Below, in pieces: positions 15,833 through 23,382 of a stretch of 64,000 nucleotides of DNA; position 1 is the first letter of the stretch; each line of letters starts with the position of its first letter. The position numbers were made by a program, and so were the translations under genes. Under the pieces are notes generated by a model, which was not told the DNA's origin, did no database searches, and saw only the letters and a program-made list of their open reading frames with translations. The stretch covers positions 124,001-188,000 of the forward strand of contig CALIMH010000006.1 in assembly GCA_938028725.1 (NCBI GenBank). Reading direction: 5' to 3'. The stretch comes from an uncultured Anaerolineae bacterium. Lineage in GTDB: Bacteria; Chloroflexota; Anaerolineae; J036; Brachytrichaceae.

Positions 15833-16564
15833 ATGACGCCGCCCTTTGTCGTCGAGCGACACGCGCTGGTCACCTCCACGATGGATGTCTGCCGTGAGCG
15901 CGCAGAGCTTGGCGCGCCGGCTGGGTTGGTGGTGGTGGCAGAGGGCCAGACTGCAGGACGTGGACGTGCCGGCCGCGCATGGTTTTCGCCGCCAGGTCAA
16001 TCGCTTTACCTCTCCATCTTGTTGCGCCCTCAGTTGCTGCCAGCACCGGCTGTTCATTTGACCATGGCAGGTGCCGTGGCGGTCGCCCAGACTATCGAGA
16101 CTTTGACAGCCACCGCTCCATCGCCGCGCATCAAGTGGCCCAATGATGTGTTGCTGGTGGACAAAAAGGTAGCCGGCGTGTTGGTGGAAAGCGCCTTTCA
16201 GGGTTCGCAAATCGAATACGCGATCGTGGGGATTGGCCTCAACGTCAACACCATCTTCGAGACCGCGCCGGAGGAGGTGCGCCGGCGTGCTGTCAGCTTG
16301 CAAGCCGTTTATGGCCGGCAGTTTGACTGCGAGGCGGTGTTGCATACCCTGCTCGAGCGCTGCGCGCAGTGGCTGTTCGCCGAGCCGGATCCGGCTCTGT
16401 TATGCGCCTATCGCGCCCGCCTCGACACACTGGGACAGACCGTCGCCTTGCAGGTGGGCGATACGGTGGTGTGTGGTGTGGCCGAGGATATCCGCGACGA
16501 CGGCGCGCTGCTCCTGCGCACTGCTCAAGGCGTGCGCGCCGTCTGTGTGGGTGAGATCGCTTGA
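15833..16564 (+). CDS. birA: Biotin-[acetyl-CoA-carboxylase] ligase
   Basis: This 243-aa group I biotin ligase lacks an N-terminal DNA-binding domain, so it should biotinylate but not repress. Motifs seen: STMDVCRERA, the biotin/ATP loop QTAGRGRAGRAWFSPPG, KWPNDVLL, KKVAGVLVE, and GIGLNVN. A small C-terminal SH3-like domain (residues ~195-243) ends the protein. It attaches biotin to the carrier protein of acetyl-CoA or other carboxylases in the cytosol. The next gene, malQ, follows in the same direction after 86 bases. Confidence 0.95.
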   Translation: MTPPFVVERHALVTSTMDVCRERAELGAPAGLVVVAEGQTAGRGRAGRAWFSPPGQSLYLSILLRPQLLPAPAVHLTMAGAVAVAQTIETLTATAPSPRIKWPNDVLLVDKKVAGVLVESAFQGSQIEYAIVGIGLNVNTIFETAPEEVRRRAVSLQAVYGRQFDCEAVLHTLLERCAQWLFAEPDPALLCAYRARLDTLGQTVALQVGDTVVCGVAEDIRDDGALLLRTAQGVRAVCVGEIA

Positions 16565-16650
16565 GCCTGCTTCATTCTCAGAGCAAGCCTGGCTGCCCAC
16601 TGGCGGCCTCGAAGCAGCAAGTTGGTGTAAATCGGTAAAATGGCGGGCGG

Positions 16651-18162
16651 ATGGCAACCACGAGACGCGCTAGCGGCATCTTGCTGCACCCCACATCGTT
16701 GCCAGGTCGCTTCGGCATTGGCGACCTGGGCGAATCCGCCTATCGCTTCGTAGACTTCTTGGTGGAAAGCGGCCAGTCGTTTTGGCAAGTGTTGCCGCTA
16801 GGCCCTACTGGCTACGGCGACTCGCCTTATCAGTGTTTCTCAGCATTCGCCGGCAATCCGCTGCTGATCAGCCCGCAACGCTTAGTGGAGGAGAATGCGC
16901 TCGACCCCGCCGCGCTGAGTGACGTGCCGCCGTTCCCTGTCGAGCGTGTGGACTACGGCTGGGTGATTCAGTGGAAGCGGGCACTGCTTCAGCGTTCCTT
17001 TGTCCACTTCCTGCAACACGCCGACGCTCAGCAGCAGCGCGCGTTTGAGCAGTTCTGTGCTGAGAACGCCCGCTGGCTAGACGACTACGCGCTCTTCATG
17101 GCGCTGAAGGAGGCACACGATGGCGCACCGTGGAACACATGGGAGGACGACATCGCGCGATACGCACCCGGCGCGGTGTCGCGCGCCCGAACCAGGCTGA
17201 GCGTGCAGGTGCAACAGCAGCGCTACTACCAGTTTCAGTTCTTCCAACAATGGCATGCGCTCAAGCGATACGCTAACGCGCGCGGTGTGCGCATCATCGG
17301 CGACATTCCTATTTTTGTCGCTTTCGACAGCGCCGACGCTTGGGCGCACCGCGAGCTTTTCCACATTGACGAGCGCGGCAATCCCACCGTGATCGCCGGC
17401 GTGCCGCCAGATTACTTCAGCCCCACCGGCCAGCGCTGGGGCAACCCCTTGTATCGCTGGGAGGTCATGTCCCAGCAAGGCTACCGCTGGTGGATCGAGC
17501 GCTGTCGTGCGGCTTTTGCCCTGTTTGATTCGGTGCGCATTGATCACTTCCGTGGCTTCGAGAGTTACTGGGAAGTGCCGGCCAACGAGCCGACTGCTGT
17601 CAACGGCCGATGGGTGAAAGGGCCGGGCGAGGCCCTCTTCCGCGCGCTGCGCGACGCGCTGGGCGAGTTGCCAATCATCGCCGAAGACCTCGGCATCATC
17701 ACCGACGCTGTGCGCGCCCTCCGCGATGCGCTCGGCTTCCCCGGGATGCGCGTCTTGCACTTCGCTTTCGTCGCCGACGCATCCTCGGAGTTCCTACCGC
17801 ATAACTACGTGCGCAACACAGTTGCCTACCTTGGAACGCACGACAACGACACCACCATCGGCTGGTTCGAGAAGCTGGATGCCCAGACGCGCCAACACGT
17901 GCTGGATTACACCGGCACCGCTGGCCGCGAGATTCACTGGGAGCTGATTCGTTTGCTGATGATGTCGGTTGCGGACTTGGTGATTTTCACCTTGCAAGAT
18001 GTGCTCGGCTTGGGCAGTGAGGCGCGGATGAACTTCCCCGGCCGAGCAGACGGCAACTGGCAATGGCGATTCACCTGGGAGATGATGACGCCGGAAGTAT
18101 CGGCGCGGCTATGCAAGCTCGCGCGGACCTATGGCCGCTGGGCTGATGCAAGCCGATGCTAG
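16651..18162 (+). CDS. malQ: 4-alpha-glucanotransferase (amylomaltase)
   Basis: The 503-aa GH77 enzyme transfers maltooligosaccharide units between 1,4-alpha-glucans. The N-terminus has the typical GILLHPTSLPGRFGIGDLG and LPLGPTGYGDSPYQCFSAFAGNP. The catalytic nucleophile Asp is in VRIDHFRGFESYW, the acid/base Glu in IAEDLG, and the transition-state Asp in GTHDNDT. The length matches bacterial amylomaltases without extra domains. TAAAAT (16636-16641) lies 9 bases before ATG 16651, suggesting a leaderless transcript. Its last 4 bases overlap the end of the convergent amidohydrolase gene. It may process glucans taken up by the ABC system at 43.9-52.7 kb. Confidence 0.96.
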   Translation: MATTRRASGILLHPTSLPGRFGIGDLGESAYRFVDFLVESGQSFWQVLPLGPTGYGDSPYQCFSAFAGNPLLISPQRLVEENALDPAALSDVPPFPVERVDYGWVIQWKRALLQRSFVHFLQHADAQQQRAFEQFCAENARWLDDYALFMALKEAHDGAPWNTWEDDIARYAPGAVSRARTRLSVQVQQQRYYQFQFFQQWHALKRYANARGVRIIGDIPIFVAFDSADAWAHRELFHIDERGNPTVIAGVPPDYFSPTGQRWGNPLYRWEVMSQQGYRWWIERCRAAFALFDSVRIDHFRGFESYWEVPANEPTAVNGRWVKGPGEALFRALRDALGELPIIAEDLGIITDAVRALRDALGFPGMRVLHFAFVADASSEFLPHNYVRNTVAYLGTHDNDTTIGWFEKLDAQTRQHVLDYTGTAGREIHWELIRLLMMSVADLVIFTLQDVLGLGSEARMNFPGRADGNWQWRFTWEMMTPEVSARLCKLARTYGRWADASRC

Positions 18163-19445
18163 TTGAGGCCCGCGCGCCGTAGCAGGTGGTGCGCCCGCTC
18201 GCGGCACTCCGCCAGCAGCGCAGCCTCGTCGAGGAAAAGCACGCGCCCCTCGTGGATGAGCAGTTGCCCTGCAACCATCACGGTCTCCACATCACACTGG
18301 CGCACGTTGTGCACCAGCGCAGCGTGCCAGTCGTGCACCGGCTGGATGCGCGCGCTGTTGGTGTTGACCAGCACTAGGTCGGCAGGCGCGCCAACCTGCA
18401 AGTGGTGAGTTCCCCAGGCCATTTCGAGCGCTTCGCGGGGATTGAGTGCGGCTGGGTCGAGCGTGTGAACACGCTGCAGTAGGGTTGCCAGGTGCATCAT
18501 CTCGAACATGTCCTGACCGTCGTTGCTGGCTGGGCCATCGGTGGCAAGTGTCACGCGCACGCCGTCACGGCGCAACCGCACGACCGGCGCGCAGCCGGAG
18601 GCGAGGATCATGTTGGCTGCTGGGCAATGCACCACCGTCGCCCGACGCTGCGCCAAGCGTTGGATCTCACCGTCGCTCAGCCAAACGCTATGCACTGCCT
18701 GGAAATCCTCCCCCAAGATGCCGAGCGCGTCAAACCACTCGATAGGGCGTAGGCCGTGCTCTTGCATCGTGAGCGCGACTTCGTGCTGGGTCTCGTTCAT
18801 GTGGCAGTGGGTGACAGCGCCGTGTTGGCGTGCCAGCGCTGCACTGCGCTGAAGGGTTTCGGCAGAACAACGCCACGGCGCAAGTGGGCCGTTGGCGATA
18901 CGGATGCGCCCGTCGCCGCGCCCATGCCACATGGCGAAAAGCTCGCGCAGATCGGCCAAGATGCGCTCGGCCGGCTCGGCCTCTGCCCCACGATCGGCCC
19001 AGGCGCGCGCCAGCGTCAAACGCACGCCGAACTGCTCCGCCAGCGCAAGCACAACCCCGGGCTGCGCCACCTTGTGGTGTTGGACGATATGGGTGGCTCC
19101 GCCGCGCAGCGCTTCGACAAGGCCTAGCGTCACTGCTAAGCGAACGTCCTCCGCGTCCATCGCGGCTTGGAGTTTCCAGATAGCGTTGCGCAGCCACTCC
19201 AGCAGCGGCCGCCCACTGGCGAAGCCGCGCATGAAGGTTTGCTCCAGGTGGGTATGAGCGTTGAGGAAGCCGGGGAGCAGTGCCCGCCCTTCTGCCGCCA
19301 GGCGCTGGTCAGCGGTCACGTGAGTGGGTGGGACACCTGCGCCGAAAGCGCCGATGCGCTCCCCCTCGACCAACAGCCAACCGCGCGGCAGCACCTGATC
19401 GGGCAAGATGAGCGCGCAGTCGTGGATGAGCGTTCGCTTGCTCAA
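18159..19445 (-). CDS. Amidohydrolase of the SAH/MTA- or cytosine-deaminase type
   Basis: The 428-aa metal-dependent hydrolase has a beta-sandwich N-terminus, metal ligands in NAHTHLEQTFMRG, THCHMNETQHE, VHSVWLSDGE and ATDGPASNDGQ. This set is typical of the TRZ/ATZ-like deaminases of heterocycles (guanine, cytosine, SAH, hydroxyatrazine). It starts 7 bases after the stop of a phosphoribosyltransferase gene, with GGAG just before its TTG start, so the pair is an operon; a nucleobase-salvage role is a reasonable inference. The exact substrate is not shown by sequence. A different, fused member of the same superfamily lies at 32820-34838. Confidence 0.88.
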   Translation of the reverse strand: MSKRTLIHDCALILPDQVLPRGWLLVEGERIGAFGAGVPPTHVTADQRLAAEGRALLPGFLNAHTHLEQTFMRGFASGRPLLEWLRNAIWKLQAAMDAEDVRLAVTLGLVEALRGGATHIVQHHKVAQPGVVLALAEQFGVRLTLARAWADRGAEAEPAERILADLRELFAMWHGRGDGRIRIANGPLAPWRCSAETLQRSAALARQHGAVTHCHMNETQHEVALTMQEHGLRPIEWFDALGILGEDFQAVHSVWLSDGEIQRLAQRRATVVHCPAANMILASGCAPVVRLRRDGVRVTLATDGPASNDGQDMFEMMHLATLLQRVHTLDPAALNPREALEMAWGTHHLQVGAPADLVLVNTNSARIQPVHDWHAALVHNVRQCDVETVMVAGQLLIHEGRVLFLDEAALLAECRERAHHLLRRAGLN

Positions 19446-19452
19446 GCTCCGT

Positions 19453-20001
19453 TCAGCTAGTGAAGATGGGCAGATGACCCAGCGCGATCACGTTGCTCCA
19501 TTTGGCGCGATCGCCCTCGGTGAAGATCGCCAGCTCGGCAATCACGATGGCGTTAGCCTTCTGCATGATGAGGTGCATGCCTTGCAAGGTGCTGCCGGTG
19601 CTGATCACGTCGTCCACCAACACCACACGCTTGCCGCGGATGGCTTCGCGGTCTTTGGCGTCTAGGTAGAGCGTTTGGGGCTTGTTGGTGGTGATGGAGA
19701 GTGTCTCGGCTGAGATCGCCTCACCCATGTAGGGCTTGTGGGATTTGCGCAACACTACGTAGGGGAGGTTGGTCTCCACGCTCAGCGCGTAGGCCAGTGG
19801 GATGCTTTTCGCTTCGGCGGTGACCAGGTACTCCGTCTCGCGCGGCACGTGTACGGCCAGCGCGCGGGCTGCGGCCTTGACCAGCTCGGTGTCACCCAAA
19901 ATGTTGAGCACTGCGATGCGCACACCGGGCGCTACTTCCATCAAAGGCAGTTTTCGCTCCACACCAGCGATATTGACTGGATAGAACTCGACGTCGCTCA
20001 T
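19453..20001 (-). CDS. Type I phosphoribosyltransferase (apt-like)
   Basis: The 182-aa protein has the PRPP-binding signature VVLVDDVISTGSTLQGM (~residues 124-140) and a preceding flexible region similar to adenine and xanthine phosphoribosyltransferases. It makes a nucleotide from a base plus PRPP; the base is not certain (adenine, xanthine or a regulatory homologue). The ATG at 20001 is chosen: TATACT (20011-20016, minus strand) lies 9 bases before it, and the longer open frame upstream has no family similarity. The amidohydrolase follows in the same operon. Confidence 0.85.
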   Translation of the reverse strand: MSDVEFYPVNIAGVERKLPLMEVAPGVRIAVLNILGDTELVKAAARALAVHVPRETEYLVTAEAKSIPLAYALSVETNLPYVVLRKSHKPYMGEAISAETLSITTNKPQTLYLDAKDREAIRGKRVVLVDDVISTGSTLQGMHLIMQKANAIVIAELAIFTEGDRAKWSNVIALGHLPIFTS

Positions 20002-20010
20002 ACAGCAATG

Positions 20011-20016
20011 AGTATA
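20011..20016 (-). promoter_or_regulatory. -10-like TATACT before the phosphoribosyltransferase gene
   Basis: The hexamer is 9 bases upstream of the chosen ATG and no Shine-Dalgarno sequence lies between, as expected for a leaderless start. Confidence 0.5.
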
Positions 20017-20105
20017 TGCACCATAGGCCAGCATGCGCTCACTCTGCAAAAGCGGCGCAACGCGCGCCGTGGCGCTTGATGCCCGTGCCAGCGTCACTCA
20101 GAACC

Positions 20106-20111
20106 TATAAT
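20106..20111 (+). promoter_or_regulatory. -10 hexamer TATAAT before the 20137 lipoprotein gene
   Basis: A perfect TATAAT lies 25 bases before ATG 20137, leaving room for a short leader. No clear -35 element is seen. Confidence 0.5.
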
Positions 20112-20136
20112 CAATCGTACACACAAGCAGCTACCA

Positions 20137-21069
20137 ATGAGAATCGCCTGCTCGAAGCTCAATGGGGTGTGGTGGGCAGTGGTGGCAATCGGCCTAGCCG
20201 CTTGCGGAGGTGGGACTACCTCCTCGAGCGTAACCGCCACACCCGCCCCCAATTTGACGCCGCGCCTCTTTATCCCCGCCTTTCGGGCTGGTGAGGCCGA
20301 GAGCAGCGTTAGCAGTGCGTGGCGCGTGTTGTTCATCAATGGCGATCACATTCCCGACTCCGGCTACCCGCACTCGCGGGTGCGCGATGAGGGCGTTTAT
20401 CCGGAGAGCTTTTCGCGCTTGCGCGTTGAAGTGTTGGAGCGCGAGCTAGGCCTGGCTGTGGACGAGTTCATCCTCACGGCCAACAACACGATTCGGCTGG
20501 AGCAGCTCAGCCTCTACCGCGTGGTGGTCTTGGGGTCGAATCATCGCCGGCTGAAGCCCGAGGAAGTGCAGGCGCTCACGAGCTACTACAACGGCGGTGG
20601 TCGCGTGCTGGTGTATGCTGACTTCCAGTATGGCCCCGATAACTGGGCCAGCGACAACGACTTCCTCGCCCAATTTGGCGTTGAGGTGCTGAGGGACAAT
20701 TTCCAGCCAGCCACGGTGATCACTGACATTGTCACGCCACACCCCATCATGCAAGGGGTGCGTGCCTTTGGCGTGGAGGGAGCCAGCCAGTTCATTGTGC
20801 GCGCATCAGCCCAGCAGGAGATCACCATCATCGCCCAATGCTCACCGTTGGAGCGCAGTGGTTGTGCGCTGCAGGAACAGGAGCGGGCGCGCCTTCAAGC
20901 GGGTGACCGCGTGGTGTGCACGTGGACGCGCGAGATCCCCAGCGGTGGCAAACTGGCCGGCACCTGCGACCGCAACACCTTTCACAACGGCCCCGGCCCT
21001 GGCTCAGACCTCGATCAGCACGACAACCGACTGTACGCCCGCAACTTCTTTAAGTGGTTAGTAGATTGA
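20137..21069 (+). CDS. Lipoprotein with DUF4350/ThuA-like (class I amidotransferase-like) fold
   Basis: The 310-aa protein has a signal peptide ending in lipobox LAAC (Cys23), a short Thr/Pro linker, and a globular domain. The domain has features of GATase-like DUF4350/ThuA proteins: RLEQLSLYRVVVLGSNHRRLKPEEVQ, then YYNGGGRVLVYADFQYGPDN and HPIMQGVRAFG. No catalytic Cys-His-Glu triad is evident, so it is probably a binding or structural member. Residues ~225-300 contain four Cys that could form disulfides outside the cell. It is 10 bases before the large membrane protein gene, so it likely serves the same surface pathway. The exact role is unknown. Confidence 0.75.
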   Translation: MRIACSKLNGVWWAVVAIGLAACGGGTTSSSVTATPAPNLTPRLFIPAFRAGEAESSVSSAWRVLFINGDHIPDSGYPHSRVRDEGVYPESFSRLRVEVLERELGLAVDEFILTANNTIRLEQLSLYRVVVLGSNHRRLKPEEVQALTSYYNGGGRVLVYADFQYGPDNWASDNDFLAQFGVEVLRDNFQPATVITDIVTPHPIMQGVRAFGVEGASQFIVRASAQQEITIIAQCSPLERSGCALQEQERARLQAGDRVVCTWTREIPSGGKLAGTCDRNTFHNGPGPGSDLDQHDNRLYARNFFKWLVD

Positions 21070-21079
21070 TTCGGTCGGC

Positions 21080-23332
21080 ATGAGTCTCAGCTCACCCAAA
21101 CGCTGGCTAACAGGACTGGTGGGCGCGTTTGTAGTGTTGTGCGTGGCCTACAGCGTCACCTTGCCCATCTTCGAGGCGCCAGATGAGGCCGCGCACTTCA
21201 AATACGCAGACTACTTGGCTCGCCAGCGGCGGCTCCCCAACTTGCGCATCCAGGATTTGCCTTCGCATGAGGTCACACAACCAGTGTTGTATTACGCGCT
21301 AGTGGCGCTGGCCATCGCGCCGTTCGATCGCAGCAACCTCGACCAGCTCGTTCATCTCAACCCTGATTGGTTTGACTCACGGGTGAATCGCGACTATCAA
21401 GGGGTGCGCGGTCAACATTTGCATATCCCAGAGCTGGAGCGATTCCCCTACTTTGGTGCTGCGCTGGCTGTGCACGTGGCGCGGCTGATCGCTGTGCCGC
21501 TCGGCGTGATGGTGGTCGTGCTGGTGTATCTGACGGCCCGCGAGCTGATCGCGCCACAGCAGCCGCGCGCGCAGGCGCTGCCATTGCTGGCCGTAGCGCT
21601 GACCGCTTTCAACCCCAAGTTCATCCACATCAGCAGCATTGTGAACAACGATATTGCCATCACGCTGGCGGCGACTGCAACGGTGTGGTGGATGGCGCGC
21701 TTGAGCCGCGTCGGCGCATCTGTGGCACGGTTCTGGGCCTTGGGCATGGCGATCGGTGCGGCGGTGTTAAGCAAGCTGCAAGGGCTTGGGCTGCTGGTGC
21801 CTGCGCTGATTGTTTGGTGGCTCGTGGGGGAGCGTCGTGGGCTGTATCTGGTTGCGCTGCTGGGCGGCACACTGCTGATCAGTGGGGCCTGGTTCTTGTT
21901 CAACACGCTGAACTACGGAGACCCGCTAGCGGTTCAACAAATTCAGCAAGCCAATCAAGCCCTGCTGCGCTTCCCGCCGATGGGATTGCCTGGAATACTC
22001 CGCACCGTGCCGCAATGGTTCACCTCGTATTGGGGCAACATCGGCATTGAGCTGCACTATGACGCCTGGGTGAATGGTGTGCTGTTCGCTGCTTTGGCCG
22101 CAGCGGTGGTCGGCTGTGTGATAGCCTGCGCGCAGGGGCTGCCGATGATCGCCAACCGGCGAGGCTTTGTCGTGATGCTAGCCTGGCAAGCGACGCTGCT
22201 GCTGATGTTTGTCTGGTGGCTGCGCACCTATGTGGGCACAGAGAACAGCCGCCTGATCATGCCGGGTGTGAGCGGGGTGGCGACGTTGACAGCAATGGGT
22301 TGGCTCACGCTGATGCCGTTGCGGGTGATGCAGCGGCTGGTTGCGGCCCCAGTGGCCGGCTTGGCAGTGCTGGCGGTGGCAGTGCCGCCGGGCATCATCT
22401 TGCCCAACTACACGCCCCCGCCAACGTTGGACCGCGAGTCGATTATTGTGCAGCACGATCTGCCGCGCGGCGAGCGTTACACCACCTTCAACGGAGCCAT
22501 CGAGCTGTTGCATGCCGCCGTCGCGCGCGAGCGCGTCCGGCCGGGTGAGGTGGTGGAAGTGGTGCTGTTTTGGGGCGCGCTCAGGCCGCTCAAACAGAGT
22601 TACTACACAGTGTTGGAGCTGGTGAAGCCTCCGAGCGGTGCGGTGCAAAAGCAGTTTTACGTCCCTTATCACGGCCGCTTCGCCACAACCAAATGGACGC
22701 CAGGCGCTTACTTCCGCGATGTGTATCGGTTTCTCATTCCGCCGAACATCGCCGGCGGCGCGTTTGAACTGAAGCTCAGCTTATTGGCGAAGCACCCCGA
22801 GCCAGGCTGCCGTCCGCTGCCGACTGAGTCTTCCACAACAGTAGGGGAGCAGGAGGAAACTCCACCCTGTAAGTTGGGGATAGATGGCGCCAACGGGGTT
22901 GAGTTTCTCATCCGCCGCGTGAAGGTTGTCACTACAGACTCCCGCCCCCCTCTCCCTGCGACGGGGTTGGCCACCTTTGGGGACACGCTGCGGTTGATAC
23001 AGTGGGAGCGGACAGACAACGGCCTTCGCCTTGAGTGGGCAGTGCTACGTCAACCGGACGCGGACTATACGCTGTTCGTCCATGTGTTGGATGCCAATGG
23101 CAATCTGCTCGCTCAACACGATGCTCAGCCGTTTGATGGCCATTACCCCACCAGCCTGTGGGATGCCAACGAGCGCCTCGCCATTGATTGGCCGGTGGCG
23201 TTGCCGCCGAAGGCTGCTGGCCTTCACTTGGGATGGTATCTACCATCTTCAGGTCAACGCTTACCGGTCCGATTGGCTGACGGCAACTTGTCGCCGGATA
23301 ATATGCTTGTGGTTAAACTATTGCGTGACTAG
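21080..23332 (+). CDS. Large multi-pass membrane protein, DUF2142/GT-C glycosyltransferase-like
   Basis: The 750-aa protein begins with one helix followed by the acidic loop PIFEAPDEAAHFKYADYLARQ, the hallmark of DUF2142 and ArnT/PMT-like GT-C enzymes, where the loop Asp/Glu binds metal and the polyprenyl sugar donor. About ten further transmembrane segments extend to residue ~450. The C-terminal ~290 residues form a soluble extracytoplasmic domain with a beta-sandwich look (VFFWGALRPLKQSYYTVLELV-type segments, GLRLEWAVLRQ). It probably transfers sugars from a lipid carrier to surface glycans or proteins. It is in an operon with the preceding lipoprotein, and the sugar dehydrogenase gene follows by 50 bases. 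Confidence 0.8.
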   Translation: MSLSSPKRWLTGLVGAFVVLCVAYSVTLPIFEAPDEAAHFKYADYLARQRRLPNLRIQDLPSHEVTQPVLYYALVALAIAPFDRSNLDQLVHLNPDWFDSRVNRDYQGVRGQHLHIPELERFPYFGAALAVHVARLIAVPLGVMVVVLVYLTARELIAPQQPRAQALPLLAVALTAFNPKFIHISSIVNNDIAITLAATATVWWMARLSRVGASVARFWALGMAIGAAVLSKLQGLGLLVPALIVWWLVGERRGLYLVALLGGTLLISGAWFLFNTLNYGDPLAVQQIQQANQALLRFPPMGLPGILRTVPQWFTSYWGNIGIELHYDAWVNGVLFAALAAAVVGCVIACAQGLPMIANRRGFVVMLAWQATLLLMFVWWLRTYVGTENSRLIMPGVSGVATLTAMGWLTLMPLRVMQRLVAAPVAGLAVLAVAVPPGIILPNYTPPPTLDRESIIVQHDLPRGERYTTFNGAIELLHAAVARERVRPGEVVEVVLFWGALRPLKQSYYTVLELVKPPSGAVQKQFYVPYHGRFATTKWTPGAYFRDVYRFLIPPNIAGGAFELKLSLLAKHPEPGCRPLPTESSTTVGEQEETPPCKLGIDGANGVEFLIRRVKVVTTDSRPPLPATGLATFGDTLRLIQWERTDNGLRLEWAVLRQPDADYTLFVHVLDANGNLLAQHDAQPFDGHYPTSLWDANERLAIDWPVALPPKAAGLHLGWYLPSSGQRLPVRLADGNLSPDNMLVVKLLRD

Positions 23333-23382
23333 CCGAATCAAACGCAGTGATGATTTTTGCGCTTCGAGGAGTGGGTAGTGCG

